From contig NZ_JAPHOV010000001.1 of NCBI RefSeq assembly GCF_026191185.1, positions 2,785,001 through 2,849,000 of the forward strand: a stretch of DNA of 64,000 nucleotides, given 5' to 3'. Source of the stretch: Legionella sp. PATHC032 (lineage in GTDB: Bacteria; Pseudomonadota; Gammaproteobacteria; Legionellales; Legionellaceae). Below the pieces are notes generated by a model. That model searched no databases and was not told the DNA's origin. It saw only the letters and a list, made by a program, of their open reading frames with translations. Positions 27,450 through 37,743 of the stretch are shown here, piece after piece (the first letter of the stretch is position 1; the number at the start of each line of letters is the position of its first letter). The position numbers and the translations under genes are program-made.

Positions 27450-27455
27450 TATAAT
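27450..27455 (+). promoter_or_regulatory. -10 element of sdcA
   Basis: TATAAT about 35 bp before the sdcA start, in the context TTATAATATACTTATA. The same context recurs upstream of sidC (30318-30323), showing that the duplicated genes kept a common core promoter. No good -35 is seen, suggesting an activator. The A+T-rich gap between the sdeD start and here shows no gene. Confidence 0.55.
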
Positions 27456-27483
27456 ATACTTATAGTTAGAACACCAGCCTAGG

Positions 27484-30210
27484 GTGATGAACATGGTTGA
27501 CAAAATAAAATTCAAAGAGCCGGAACAATGCGAGTATTTACATATTGATAAGGATAACAAAGTACATATTCTTTTACCCATTGTAGGTGGAGATGAAATA
27601 GGACTGGATAATACCTGTGAAACAACAGGCGAATTATTAGCCTTTTTCTATGGAAAAACGCATGGTGGGACAAAGTATTCTGCTGAATATCACCTAAATG
27701 AATATAAAAAGAATCTGGAAGATGATATAAAAGCAATCAATGTCCAAAGAAAAATTTCACCAAATGCCTATGCTGATCTATTAAAGGAGAAAAAAGAACG
27801 CCTGGAACAAATCGAAAAATATATTGATTTAATTAAAGTACTCAAAGAGAAGTTTGATGAACAAAGAGAAATAGATAAATTACGCACAGAAGGAATCCCG
27901 CAATTACCTTCTGGGGTAAAAGAAATCATTAAATCATCTGAAAATGCCTTTGCTTTTAGACTTTCCCCAGATAGACCAGACTCATTTACCCGCTTTGATA
28001 CTCCTCTGTTTAGTCTAAAAAGAAACAGATCTCAATATGAAGCTGGGGGATACCAACGGGCAACTGATGGATTAGGGGCTCGTTTGCGTTCGGAGCTTCT
28101 GCCGCCAGATAAAGACACCCCTATTGTTTTTAATAAAAAATCACTTAAGGACAAAATCGTAGATTCTGTTTTAGCACAACTTGACAAAGACTTTAATACA
28201 AAAGATGGCGATCGTAATCAAAAATTTGAGGATATAAAAAAACTCATTTTAGAAGAGTACAAAAAAATTGATTCTAAACTGCAAGTAGATGAAGATACCT
28301 ATCACCAGCCACTTACTTTGGATTATTTGGAAAACATAGCATGTACAATAGATGAAAAATCCACCGCGAAGGATTGGATTTATGGAATTATTGGCGCTAC
28401 AACAGAAGCTGATTATTGGCCAAAAAAGGAAAGTGAAGTTGGTGAAGAAAAAGTTAGTGTTTTCTATGAAGGAACAAAAGAAATAAAATTTGAATCAGAT
28501 ACAAATACAATGTCAATTAAAGTCCAATATTTATTGGCCGAGATTAATTTTTATTGTAAAACCAACAAATTATCAGATGCTAACTTCGGTGAATTTTTTG
28601 ATAAAGAACCCCATGCTACTGAAATTGCTAAAAGCGTGAAAGAAGGACTTGTTCAAGGAGCAGAAATTGAGCCTATTATCTATAATTACATTAACAGTCA
28701 CTATGCCGAACCAGGATTAACATCTCCGTTAACTAGCAAGCAACAAGAGGAAATTACTGAAAAATTTACTCAACGTTATCACATTATTGAAAATTCTCCT
28801 CACTTTGATGAATTTTTTGTGGCTGATCCAGATAAAAAAGGGAATATCTTCTCCCATCAAGGCAGAATGAGTTGTCATTTCCTGGATTTCTTTACTCGAC
28901 AAACCAAAGGCAAATATCCCCTTGGAGATCTGGCGGGTCATCAGGAAGCACTCCTGGAAGGAACTTCCAATCGATTGCATCACAAGAATGAGTTAGTGGC
29001 TCAGGGGTATGAGAAACTTGATCAATTCAAGAAAGACGTTGTAAAACTGCTGGCTGAGAATAAATCAAAGGAACTATTGGATTATTTGGTGGCAACTGCA
29101 CCCACAGGTGTCCCGAATTATTCCATGCTTTCAAAGGAAACTCAAAATTATATTGCTTATAATCGTAACTGGCCAGCCATTCAGAAAGAACTGGAAAAAG
29201 CTACAAACATACCAGAGAATCAAAAACAGGATCTGCTAAGATTGCTTTCTCGCAATAATCTGCAATACGATAATCTAAGCGCAATTACCTGGTCAAAATA
29301 CTCCTCCAAACCATTATTGGATGTGGAGTTAAATAAAATCGCTGAAGGTTTAGATCTTACTGCTAAAATTTATAATGAAAAAAGAGAGCGCGAATGGTTT
29401 AAAGGCTCAAAAAATAAAGTAAGGGAAACCCAATGCGCTGAATTAAAAAAAGTGGCTGAAGAAATTAATACCCTCTTGAACAACCCATCTTTATCAAAAG
29501 GTGAAGTACTTAATACACTATTAAAATCGATTGAAACGCTGGATAAAATTGATGATGAAATATCCTCCGAATTCAATTTGTTTCAAAGTACTTTACAAAA
29601 AGAAGTCCGATTATTCCGAGAGCAATTGAAGGACATCTGTCAGTTAGACAACTATGCCTTTAAATCAAAAAAACTTGATGAAATTATCTCTCTGGAAATG
29701 GAAGAACAATTTCAAAAGATACAAGATCCGACGGTTCAGCAAATTGTCAGGGACTTGCCTTCCCATTGCCATAACGATGAGGCAATTGAATTCTTTAAGA
29801 CATTGAATCCTGAAGAAGCATCTAAAGTAGCTAGCTATTTAAGCCTGGAATACCGAGAAATTAATAAATCAACGGATAAGAAAACTCTCCTGGAACAGGA
29901 TATTCCTAAATTATTTAAAGAAGTGAATATGCAACTGTTATCTCAATTGAAACAAGATAGTGCTGTTAAAGAAGACGTCTATGAAAAACTCAGTCAATTG
30001 GCTGATAAAATTCCTCCTGAGTTTTTTACAAGAAACAACATTAGAAAATGGTCTGCCAGTCCTGAAAAGCTCGAGGAGTCCAATCTTAATGAGCTAATCA
30101 AATCAGTCCAAGGGCCCTCTCCACAAATAGCAAAACAATTTAGAGAAGCCATGGCTGAAATCACAGGAAGAAATGAACCACCCATAGAAACTGTTAGGCA
30201 TACGATGTAG
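27484..30210 (+). CDS. sdcA: Effector SdcA, E3 ubiquitin ligase and PI4P-binding protein
   Basis: 908 residues, paralogue of the adjacent SidC. The N-terminal SNL ligase domain has the catalytic Cys in GLDNTC (C45 from the GTG start), and HFDEFF supplies His and Asp. The C-terminal half contains the P4C domain that binds phosphatidylinositol-4-phosphate on the Legionella vacuole. It promotes vacuole ubiquitination and ER recruitment. GTG at 27484, ATG at 27487 and ATG at 27493 are possible starts. Its 3' part shares a 534-bp identical tract with sidC. Confidence 0.95.
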   Translation: MMNMVDKIKFKEPEQCEYLHIDKDNKVHILLPIVGGDEIGLDNTCETTGELLAFFYGKTHGGTKYSAEYHLNEYKKNLEDDIKAINVQRKISPNAYADLLKEKKERLEQIEKYIDLIKVLKEKFDEQREIDKLRTEGIPQLPSGVKEIIKSSENAFAFRLSPDRPDSFTRFDTPLFSLKRNRSQYEAGGYQRATDGLGARLRSELLPPDKDTPIVFNKKSLKDKIVDSVLAQLDKDFNTKDGDRNQKFEDIKKLILEEYKKIDSKLQVDEDTYHQPLTLDYLENIACTIDEKSTAKDWIYGIIGATTEADYWPKKESEVGEEKVSVFYEGTKEIKFESDTNTMSIKVQYLLAEINFYCKTNKLSDANFGEFFDKEPHATEIAKSVKEGLVQGAEIEPIIYNYINSHYAEPGLTSPLTSKQQEEITEKFTQRYHIIENSPHFDEFFVADPDKKGNIFSHQGRMSCHFLDFFTRQTKGKYPLGDLAGHQEALLEGTSNRLHHKNELVAQGYEKLDQFKKDVVKLLAENKSKELLDYLVATAPTGVPNYSMLSKETQNYIAYNRNWPAIQKELEKATNIPENQKQDLLRLLSRNNLQYDNLSAITWSKYSSKPLLDVELNKIAEGLDLTAKIYNEKREREWFKGSKNKVRETQCAELKKVAEEINTLLNNPSLSKGEVLNTLLKSIETLDKIDDEISSEFNLFQSTLQKEVRLFREQLKDICQLDNYAFKSKKLDEIISLEMEEQFQKIQDPTVQQIVRDLPSHCHNDEAIEFFKTLNPEEASKVASYLSLEYREINKSTDKKTLLEQDIPKLFKEVNMQLLSQLKQDSAVKEDVYEKLSQLADKIPPEFFTRNNIRKWSASPEKLEESNLNELIKSVQGPSPQIAKQFREAMAEITGRNEPPIETVRHTM
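29574..30107 (+). repeat. Identical tract shared with sidC (donor or recipient copy)
   Basis: These 534 bases match 32453-32986 without a difference in a line-by-line comparison, while sequence on either side diverges at once. A second identical patch of roughly 108 bp begins near 29161 (and near 32038). Direct repeats this long can recombine. Confidence 0.9.
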
Positions 30211-30317
30211 CTTAAAGCGATTGAGAATATAAAAATACGGTTGTGTTGTGGCGTATGTGTAATCAAACAAAAAGTTTAATTACAAATCTTCTTGTTATTT
30301 TACAAGCAAACTGTTTT

Positions 30318-30323
30318 TATAAT
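30318..30323 (+). promoter_or_regulatory. -10 element of sidC
   Basis: TATAAT in the context TTATAATATACTATA, homologous to the element before sdcA. The 137-bp gap between sdcA and sidC therefore gives sidC its own promoter. Confidence 0.55.
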
Positions 30324-30347
30324 ATACTATAAACAAGACACTAGAAA

Positions 30348-33089
30348 ATGGTGATAAACATGGTTGACATAATCAAATTCAAAGAGCCGGAACGTTGTGA
30401 TTATCTATATGTTGATGAAAACAACAAAGTTCATATCCTTTTACCGATTGTAGGAGGAGATGAAATAGGTTTGGATAATACCTGTCAAACAGCAGTTGAG
30501 TTGATCACATTTTTCTATGGTAGTGGGCACGGTGGTGAAACTAAATATTCTGCTGAACACCAACTCAGTGAATACAAAAGGCAATTGGAAGAAGACATCA
30601 AAGCCATCAATAGTCAAAAGAAAATTTCACCTCACGCTTATGACGATTTATTAAAAGAGAAAAAGGAACGCTTACAACAAATTGAAAAATACATTGAATT
30701 AATTCAAGTACTAAAAAAACAATATGATGAACAAAATGATATCAGGCAACTTCGTACAGGAGGGATTCCACAATTACCCTCTGGGGTAAAGGAAATCATT
30801 AAATCCTCTGAAAATGCTTTCGCTGTGAGACTTTCTCCATATGACAACGATAAATTCACTCGCTTTGATGACCCTTTATTCAATGTCAAAAGAAACATCT
30901 CAAAATATGACACGCCCTCAAGACAAGCTCCTATCCCAATATACGAGGGATTAGGTTATCGCCTGCGTTCAACACTGTTCCCGGAAGATAAAACACCAAC
31001 TCCAATTAATAAAAAATCACTTAGGGATAAAGTTAAAAGCACTGTTCTTAGTCATTATAAAGATGAAGATAGAATTGATGGAGAAAAAAAAGATGAAAAA
31101 TTAAACGAACTAATTACTAATCTTCAAAACGAACTTATAAAAGAGTTAGTAAAAAGTGATCCTCAATATTCGAAACTATCTTTATCTAAAGATCCAAGAG
31201 GAAAAGAAATAAATTACGATTATTTAGTAAATAGTTTGATGCTTGTAGATAACGACTCTGAAATTGGTGATTGGATTGATACTATTCTCGACGCTACAGT
31301 AGATTCCACCGTCTGGGTAGCTCAAGCATCCAGCCCTTTCTATGATGGTGCTAAAGAAATATCATCAGACCGCGATGCGGACAAGATATCCATCAGAGTT
31401 CAGTACCTGTTGGCCGAAGCCAATATTTACTGTAAAACAAACAAATTATCGGATGCTAACTTTGGAGAATTTTTCGACAAAGAGCCTCATGCTACTGAAA
31501 TTGCGAAAAGAGTAAAGGAAGGATTTACGCAAGGTGCAGATATAGAACCAATTATATACGACTATATTAACAGCAACCATGCCGAGCTGGGATTAAAATC
31601 TCCGTTAACCGGCAAACAACAACAAGAAATCACTGATAAATTTACAAAACATTATAATACGATTAAAGAATCTCCACATTTTGATGAGTTTTTTGTCGCT
31701 GATCCGGATAAAAAAGGGAATATCTTTTCTCATCAAGGCAGAATCAGTTGTCATTTTCTGGATTTCTTTACTCGACAAACCAAAGGCAAACATCCCCTTG
31801 GAGATCTTGCGGGTCATCAGGAAGCACTGCAGGAAGAAACATCCAATCGCTTACATCACAAAAATGAGGTGGTGGCTCAGGGATATGAGAAGCTTGATCA
31901 ATTCAAGAAAAACGTTGTAAAACTGTTAGCTGAGAATAAACCTAAGGAATTATTGGATTATTTGGTTGCTACCTCACCCACAGGTGTTCCAAATTATTCC
32001 ATGCTTTCAAAAGAAACTCAAAATTATATTGCTTACAATCGTAACTGGCCAGCCATTCAGAAAGAACTGGAAAAAGCTACAAACATACCAGAGAATCAAA
32101 AACAGGATCTGCTAAGATTGCTTTCTCGCAATAACTTACAACACGATAATCTAAGCGCAATTACCTGGTCAAAATATTCTTCCAAACCATTATTGGATGT
32201 GGAATTAAATAAAATCGCCGAAGGATTAGAACTCACTGCTAAAATTTATAATGAAAAAAGAGGGCGCGAATGGTGGTTTAAAGGTTCAAGAAATCAGTCC
32301 CGTAAGACCCAATGTGAAGAATTGCAAAGAGTATCCAAAGAAATTAATACTCTTCTACAAAGTGAATCTTTAACAAAAAGCCAAGTTCTTGAAAAAGTTT
32401 TAAACTCTATAGAAACTTTGGATAAAATTGACAGAGAAATTTCCTCTGAATACAATTTGTTTCAAAGTACTTTACAAAAAGAAGTCCGATTATTCCGAGA
32501 GCAATTGAAGGACATCTGTCAGTTAGACAACTATGCCTTTAAATCAAAAAAACTTGATGAAATTATCTCTCTGGAAATGGAAGAACAATTTCAAAAGATA
32601 CAAGATCCGACGGTTCAGCAAATTGTCAGGGACTTGCCTTCCCATTGCCATAACGATGAGGCAATTGAATTCTTTAAGACATTGAATCCTGAAGAAGCAT
32701 CTAAAGTAGCTAGCTATTTAAGCCTGGAATACCGAGAAATTAATAAATCAACGGATAAGAAAACTCTCCTGGAACAGGATATTCCTAAATTATTTAAAGA
32801 AGTGAATATGCAACTGTTATCTCAATTGAAACAAGATAGTGCTGTTAAAGAAGACGTCTATGAAAAACTCAGTCAATTGGCTGATAAAATTCCTCCTGAG
32901 TTTTTTACAAGAAACAACATTAGAAAATGGTCTGCCAGTCCTGAAAAGCTCGAGGAGTCCAATCTTAATGAGCTAATCAAATCAGTTCAGAGCACTTCTC
33001 CACAAACAGTAATAGAATATAGAAAAGCTATGGGTGAAATCAGAGGAAATAATGAACCACCTAGAGATACTCTTGGGCATACAATATAG
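30348..33089 (+). CDS. sidC: Effector SidC, E3 ubiquitin ligase and PI4P-binding protein
   Basis: 913 residues. The ATG at 30348 gives published numbering: C46 in GLDNTC, then H444 and D446 in SPHFDEFF, the Cys-His-Asp triad of the SNL ligase domain. The P4C lipid-binding domain lies at about residues 610-776, followed by a helical C-terminus. SidC anchors to PI4P on the Legionella vacuole, recruits ER vesicles and drives ubiquitin addition. Highly similar to the upstream sdcA, with the most divergent stretch at about residues 190-330. Confidence 0.96.
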   Translation: MVINMVDIIKFKEPERCDYLYVDENNKVHILLPIVGGDEIGLDNTCQTAVELITFFYGSGHGGETKYSAEHQLSEYKRQLEEDIKAINSQKKISPHAYDDLLKEKKERLQQIEKYIELIQVLKKQYDEQNDIRQLRTGGIPQLPSGVKEIIKSSENAFAVRLSPYDNDKFTRFDDPLFNVKRNISKYDTPSRQAPIPIYEGLGYRLRSTLFPEDKTPTPINKKSLRDKVKSTVLSHYKDEDRIDGEKKDEKLNELITNLQNELIKELVKSDPQYSKLSLSKDPRGKEINYDYLVNSLMLVDNDSEIGDWIDTILDATVDSTVWVAQASSPFYDGAKEISSDRDADKISIRVQYLLAEANIYCKTNKLSDANFGEFFDKEPHATEIAKRVKEGFTQGADIEPIIYDYINSNHAELGLKSPLTGKQQQEITDKFTKHYNTIKESPHFDEFFVADPDKKGNIFSHQGRISCHFLDFFTRQTKGKHPLGDLAGHQEALQEETSNRLHHKNEVVAQGYEKLDQFKKNVVKLLAENKPKELLDYLVATSPTGVPNYSMLSKETQNYIAYNRNWPAIQKELEKATNIPENQKQDLLRLLSRNNLQHDNLSAITWSKYSSKPLLDVELNKIAEGLELTAKIYNEKRGREWWFKGSRNQSRKTQCEELQRVSKEINTLLQSESLTKSQVLEKVLNSIETLDKIDREISSEYNLFQSTLQKEVRLFREQLKDICQLDNYAFKSKKLDEIISLEMEEQFQKIQDPTVQQIVRDLPSHCHNDEAIEFFKTLNPEEASKVASYLSLEYREINKSTDKKTLLEQDIPKLFKEVNMQLLSQLKQDSAVKEDVYEKLSQLADKIPPEFFTRNNIRKWSASPEKLEESNLNELIKSVQSTSPQTVIEYRKAMGEIRGNNEPPRDTLGHTI
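32453..32986 (+). repeat. Identical tract shared with sdcA
   Basis: Partner of 29574-30107. It encodes about residues 702-880 of SidC, spanning the end of the P4C domain and the C-terminal helices. Confidence 0.9.
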
Positions 33090-33090
33090 C

Positions 33091-33120
33091 CTGATGATAT
33101 TAAGTCGATTAACTCATCAG
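33091..33120 (+). terminator. Possible sidC terminator
   Basis: CTGATGA and TCATCAG (7 bp, perfect) flank TTAAGTCGATTAA directly after the sidC stop. There is no T-run, so this is tentative. The rest of the gap to 33370 shows nothing else. Confidence 0.35.
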
Positions 33121-33370
33121 TTAAAGAGATACATTATTTAGCTGCGGGAGATTAGCAAGAACATTTTTCAGTAACTCTCACAGCTTTCTCTATCGCTGTA
33201 AATTAACGCAAGTTATGGATAAAATCAGTTGTTATCTCGAAGCCGTTTATCAACTCTAATGTTTCATGCCAAGGCTTCGAGACGATGCTTATGGAAATCC
33301 TCAGCCCAAACGAACCCTGGATATCGACTCCTTCCTATATAATCCTTACCGATAACTCTCGTTAAATTAA

Positions 33371-36300
33371 TTAATGTTTTGCTTTCCTCTTGTCCTGCCA
33401 AGTTTGCAACAATACATAAAAAACAGGCACAAAAACAACTGCGAGACAAGTTGAGGCAAGCATACCACTGCTCACAGCTATGCCAATTGAGCGTCGAGAA
33501 TTGGCACCTGCACCTGTTGCAAAAACCAAGGGCATAACCCCCATGATAAACGCAAAAGACGTCATCAGGATAGGTCTAAATCGTGTTTTAGCGCCAATCA
33601 CTGCCGCCTCAATAACTGATTTATTATGAATTTCACGTTGTTCACGTGCGACTTCAACAATCAAAATAGCATTTTTTGTAGCCAATGCAATGAGAAGCAA
33701 CAAGCCAATTTGAGTATACATATTATTATCCATGCCCAAACTGCCAAGAGCTAATACTGTTCCGACCAAAGTCAAAGGGACACTCAGGATAATCGCAGAT
33801 GGAATAAGCCAGTTTTCATATTGACCAGATAAAATTAAATAAACCAAAACCAAAGACAAGGCAAAAATAAAATAACTGAGGTTACCAGCGACTTTTTCCT
33901 GATAAGCTGTACTGGTCCATTCATAAGATATTCCCGGGGGCAATTGTTCCTTTGCCAATTCCTCCATAACCTGGATTCCCTGACCTGAGCTATATCCTCT
34001 AGCAGCAACCCCATTTATGTTACTTGAAGGATAAAGGTTATATAAAGAAATGATTGAGGGACCCACTGCAGGACCTACGTCCGTCAAAGTACCTAAAGGC
34101 ACCATGGAACCGGATTGATTTCTTACATAGTAATTTCTTAAATCTTCGCTGCTAATCCGTGAGGACGCATCAGCCTGAACATAGACTGGAAATACCTGAC
34201 CAAATTTTGTAAACAGATTGACATAAGAAGAGCCTAAATAAGTTTGCAAAGTATCAAAGGCATCTGCGATACGCACGCCTAAGGATTCGGCTTTGGTTCT
34301 GTTAATCGGTGCTGAAACTTGAGGTACACTCGCGCGAAATGTCGTCATAAGGTTTTGCAACTGCGGGTATTGATGTCCGGTATTAATCATTTGATCAGTG
34401 GCTTGTTGTAATTTCCTGTAATCAAAAGTACCGTCTTGTAATTCGACCTGCATTTGAAATCCCCCAGACATCCCCAAGCCTTGAATAGGAGGAGGCACAA
34501 CCACCAACACTTTTGCATCGAGAGTTTCTTTGGCCATTGCATTGAATTTGGTATAAAGAGCTCGTAAATTCTCTGATTTTCCTCTGACACTCCAATCTTT
34601 GAATATAACATAGATAACACCAGCGTTAGGGAGCAGAGAATTGTTATCCAATAATGAAATGCCATCAATAGCAATCACATTATCTACCCCCCCAACTTCA
34701 GATGCTTTTTTAGCTAATCTACTCACGACTTCATCGGTACGTCCTAAACTGGCACCATCAGGCAGCTGAACACTTAACATCAAATAGCCTTGATCTTCCA
34801 TGGGAATGAAGCCGGTTGGAATACGTGTCAGACCATAAATGGCACAAGCCACTAAAATGATTCCAATCAAACAAACTTTGCCACTACGGTGCACAAGCCG
34901 ATCAATAAACTTTACGTAAGCCGATTCAATGGGATTATAGATTCGATCAAATGCCTGAAAAAATATATTCTTCGGTTTACTCGTATCAGGAGCTTTTAAC
35001 CATAAAGCACATTGAGTCGGCTTTAACGTCATGGCATTAATTGCGCTTATAAAGGCAGTTGCAGCAATAACCAAGGCAAACTGCGCATACATTGACCCTG
35101 TTAAACCCGGCATAAAACCAGCAGGGACAAAAACAGCCATTAATACCAAGGTAATACCAATAATAGGTCCAAATAATTCTTTCATTGCAAGTATGGCAGA
35201 TTCTTTCGGTGATAGGCCTTTTTCAATATGTTGGGTAACCCCCTCAACAATAACAATGGCATCATCAACCACAATTCCAATTGCAAGCACTAAAGCAAAC
35301 AAAGTGAGCAAATTAATACTATAGCCAAGCAATAACATGGCAAAAAATGTTCCAATGATAGTCACAGGAACCGTTGTCGCAGGTACTAATGAAGCGCGAA
35401 AATTTTGTAGAAATACAACAATCACTATCAAAACCAAAATTCCTGCTTCAAAGAGTGTTTTGTATACTTCTTCAATAGATGCCTTGACGAAAACAGTGGT
35501 ATCAAATGGAATAGAATATTCAAGCCCCGGAGGGAACTGTTTCGCCATTTTCGCCACTGCTTTACGAACCTCTTTTGCAACATCCAGCGCATTGGCGCCA
35601 GGAAGCTGAAAAATACCTATCGCTGCTGTAGGTTTGCCATTAAGATTAGCAAGCTGATTATAGCTCTCGGATCCCAACTCAACTCGCCCTACATCACGAA
35701 TGCGTACTACCTGAGCAGAGCTATTGGCTGATGAATTTTCATCGGGTGATGTATCAATCGTTTTAATAATAATGTTTTCAAACTCTTTTGGATCAGAGAG
35801 TTGTCCAGGTACATTCACAGTAAATTGATAGGCTTGTTTACCGACGGTTGGAGGAGCACCCAGTTGCCCCGCTGAAACTTCTTTGTTCTGGTAACTGATG
35901 GCATTTAAAACATCACTTGGATTCAAAGAAAAAGCAAGCATCTTTTTAGGATCGAGCCAGACACGCATCGCATAACTTCCTGAACCAAAAACCACAACAT
36001 TACCTACTCCAGGTAAACGGGATAATTCATCTTGCATATTGATGGTCGCATAGCTGTCAAGGAATACGCCGTCGTATTCATTATTTTTTGAAGTCAAAGT
36101 AATAAATTGAAGAATAGCAGTCGATTTCTGCTGAACGACAACACCTTGCTTTTGCACTGATTCGGGGAGTTGAGCCATCGCTGCTTGTACTCGATTTTGC
36201 ACCAGAACCTGCGCATAGTTCAGATCAGTGCCTATAGCAAACGTGACAATTAAAGTATAGGTGCCTCCACTAGTACTTGTCGATTGCATGTACAGCATGT

Positions 36301-36523
36301 CCTCAACCCCATTGACTTGTTGCTCAATTGGCAAAGCGACGGTATTAATCAACGTTTTTGCATCTGCACCAGGATAGCTGGTGGTCACCTGGATAGTAGG
36401 AGGAACAATGGCAGGGTATTGGGACACAGGCAAAACAGCAATCGCTATTATTCCTATAAATACAATAAACAAGGCGATGACATTGGCCAGAACGGGTCTT
36501 TCAATAAAAAATTTGGAAATCAT
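33371..36523 (-). CDS. RND-type inner-membrane efflux pump (AcrB/MexF-like)
   Basis: 1050 residues, full length for hydrophobe/amphiphile efflux RND pumps. It starts MISKFFIERPVLANV, and the proton-relay Asp pair is present in GIVVDDAIVIVEG. Twelve membrane helices and two large periplasmic loops are evident. It takes drugs, dyes or detergents from the periplasm and inner membrane and passes them to the outer-membrane channel. Third gene of an OMF-MFP-RND operon transcribed leftward. No regulator lies beside it. Confidence 0.95.
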   Translation of the reverse strand: MISKFFIERPVLANVIALFIVFIGIIAIAVLPVSQYPAIVPPTIQVTTSYPGADAKTLINTVALPIEQQVNGVEDMLYMQSTSTSGGTYTLIVTFAIGTDLNYAQVLVQNRVQAAMAQLPESVQKQGVVVQQKSTAILQFITLTSKNNEYDGVFLDSYATINMQDELSRLPGVGNVVVFGSGSYAMRVWLDPKKMLAFSLNPSDVLNAISYQNKEVSAGQLGAPPTVGKQAYQFTVNVPGQLSDPKEFENIIIKTIDTSPDENSSANSSAQVVRIRDVGRVELGSESYNQLANLNGKPTAAIGIFQLPGANALDVAKEVRKAVAKMAKQFPPGLEYSIPFDTTVFVKASIEEVYKTLFEAGILVLIVIVVFLQNFRASLVPATTVPVTIIGTFFAMLLLGYSINLLTLFALVLAIGIVVDDAIVIVEGVTQHIEKGLSPKESAILAMKELFGPIIGITLVLMAVFVPAGFMPGLTGSMYAQFALVIAATAFISAINAMTLKPTQCALWLKAPDTSKPKNIFFQAFDRIYNPIESAYVKFIDRLVHRSGKVCLIGIILVACAIYGLTRIPTGFIPMEDQGYLMLSVQLPDGASLGRTDEVVSRLAKKASEVGGVDNVIAIDGISLLDNNSLLPNAGVIYVIFKDWSVRGKSENLRALYTKFNAMAKETLDAKVLVVVPPPIQGLGMSGGFQMQVELQDGTFDYRKLQQATDQMINTGHQYPQLQNLMTTFRASVPQVSAPINRTKAESLGVRIADAFDTLQTYLGSSYVNLFTKFGQVFPVYVQADASSRISSEDLRNYYVRNQSGSMVPLGTLTDVGPAVGPSIISLYNLYPSSNINGVAARGYSSGQGIQVMEELAKEQLPPGISYEWTSTAYQEKVAGNLSYFIFALSLVLVYLILSGQYENWLIPSAIILSVPLTLVGTVLALGSLGMDNNMYTQIGLLLLIALATKNAILIVEVAREQREIHNKSVIEAAVIGAKTRFRPILMTSFAFIMGVMPLVFATGAGANSRRSIGIAVSSGMLASTCLAVVFVPVFYVLLQTWQDKRKAKH

Positions 36524-36582
36524 TTCAGTTGTTTCGCTCCCTGAATAAAGGGTCTTAAATTCTTACATTTCTTTGGCCATAC

Positions 36583-37743
36583 TTACTCAGGTTGCTCCGT
36601 TTTAGGCGTAACCTGATGATTGGGAGTCGCATTTTGCAACCCGGAAACAATCACTCTATCTTGAGCATCGAGGCCTTTGGTAATAGCCCTTAACCCATTT
36701 TCTAGCCCGCCAAGTGTCACACGTTTGGTAAGCACATAATTATCTTTATCAACCACAAGGACATAGGGGCCAATTTGATCGTATTGAACAGAGGTGTCAG
36801 GTATTGTTAATTTTGGAGAAGGTTCGGATATCGGTACCCTGACTTGCACAAATAAACCAGGCACCAAGGGATATCCCTTGTTAGGCAACAAGGCACGAAA
36901 TTCCATGGTTCCAGTTGAAGCGTTTAAACCAGTATTTACAAAATCCAATGTCCCCTTATGAGGAAATCCTTTTTCATCTTGCAAAGCTACTTCAACAGGG
37001 ATTTTGACCAGTTCCATTGGTTTATATCCTCTCTTGCGCGCTGCATTTCTAATTCTGATTAAATCCAGTTCATTTAAATTAAAATAAACGTAAATAGGGT
37101 CGATTTGTTCTATGGTAGCCAAATCCGTTGCGGCACCGTGTCCAACCAAATTACCCACATCGACTAAATGTCTTCCCATTCGCCCATCGAAAGGGGCTGA
37201 AACGTGGGTATAGCCATATGTAATTGCGGCGTTCGTGGCATCAGCTTCCGATTTGTCCACTTCTGCCTGTGCTTCTTCAACTTTGGCTTTCCATTTTTCA
37301 ACACTGTTAAGCGAAGTGGCATTTTGTTTATACATGCGTTGCTGTCTGGCATACTCTGATTTGGCATACGCATAATTCGCTTTTTGAGCCGCCACCTTGG
37401 CTTCAGCAGCACGCAATTGCTCAAGATAGGGCTCGGGTTCAATAATGAATAATTCCTGATTTTTTTTGACAAAAGCGCCGTCAGTAAATTTTATGGCGTC
37501 CAAATAACCTTCAATACGCGCCACCAAATCCACAGATTGAAATGCTACTGTATTGCCTGTCTGGGTAACATACTGTCCCATACTCACTAATTTGGGCTTT
37601 TGAACGATCACAACTGGCGGTACCGGTGTTGGTACCTGGGTTCTTGAAAAATGGTCATATACTAAATAAACAAAGGCAATACCAAAAAATACAATAGCTA
37701 CGGTTTTAACTAAATTTTGTTTATTTTGAGAGTTCATTCTCAT
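36583..37743 (-). CDS. Membrane-fusion protein of the RND pump (AcrA/MexE-like)
   Basis: About 386 residues. An uncleaved N-terminal membrane helix (residues 10-27) is followed by a lipoyl/barrel-sandwich domain (LVARIEGYLDAIKFTDGAFV), an alpha-hairpin coiled coil (about 95-160) and a beta-barrel. The start ATG at 37743 overlaps the stop of the outer-membrane gene as TGATG, giving translational coupling; TTG and GTG codons just upstream are alternatives. It bridges the RND pump and the outer-membrane channel. A 59-bp gap separates it from the pump gene. Confidence 0.93.
   Translation of the reverse strand: MRMNSQNKQNLVKTVAIVFFGIAFVYLVYDHFSRTQVPTPVPPVVIVQKPKLVSMGQYVTQTGNTVAFQSVDLVARIEGYLDAIKFTDGAFVKKNQELFIIEPEPYLEQLRAAEAKVAAQKANYAYAKSEYARQQRMYKQNATSLNSVEKWKAKVEEAQAEVDKSEADATNAAITYGYTHVSAPFDGRMGRHLVDVGNLVGHGAATDLATIEQIDPIYVYFNLNELDLIRIRNAARKRGYKPMELVKIPVEVALQDEKGFPHKGTLDFVNTGLNASTGTMEFRALLPNKGYPLVPGLFVQVRVPISEPSPKLTIPDTSVQYDQIGPYVLVVDKDNYVLTKRVTLGGLENGLRAITKGLDAQDRVIVSGLQNATPNHQVTPKTEQPE

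Noticed and set aside
35031..35609. Two plus-strand frames of 97 and 90 codons opposite the RND pump
   Set aside because: They are antisense shadows of membrane-helix codons; no ribosome sites.
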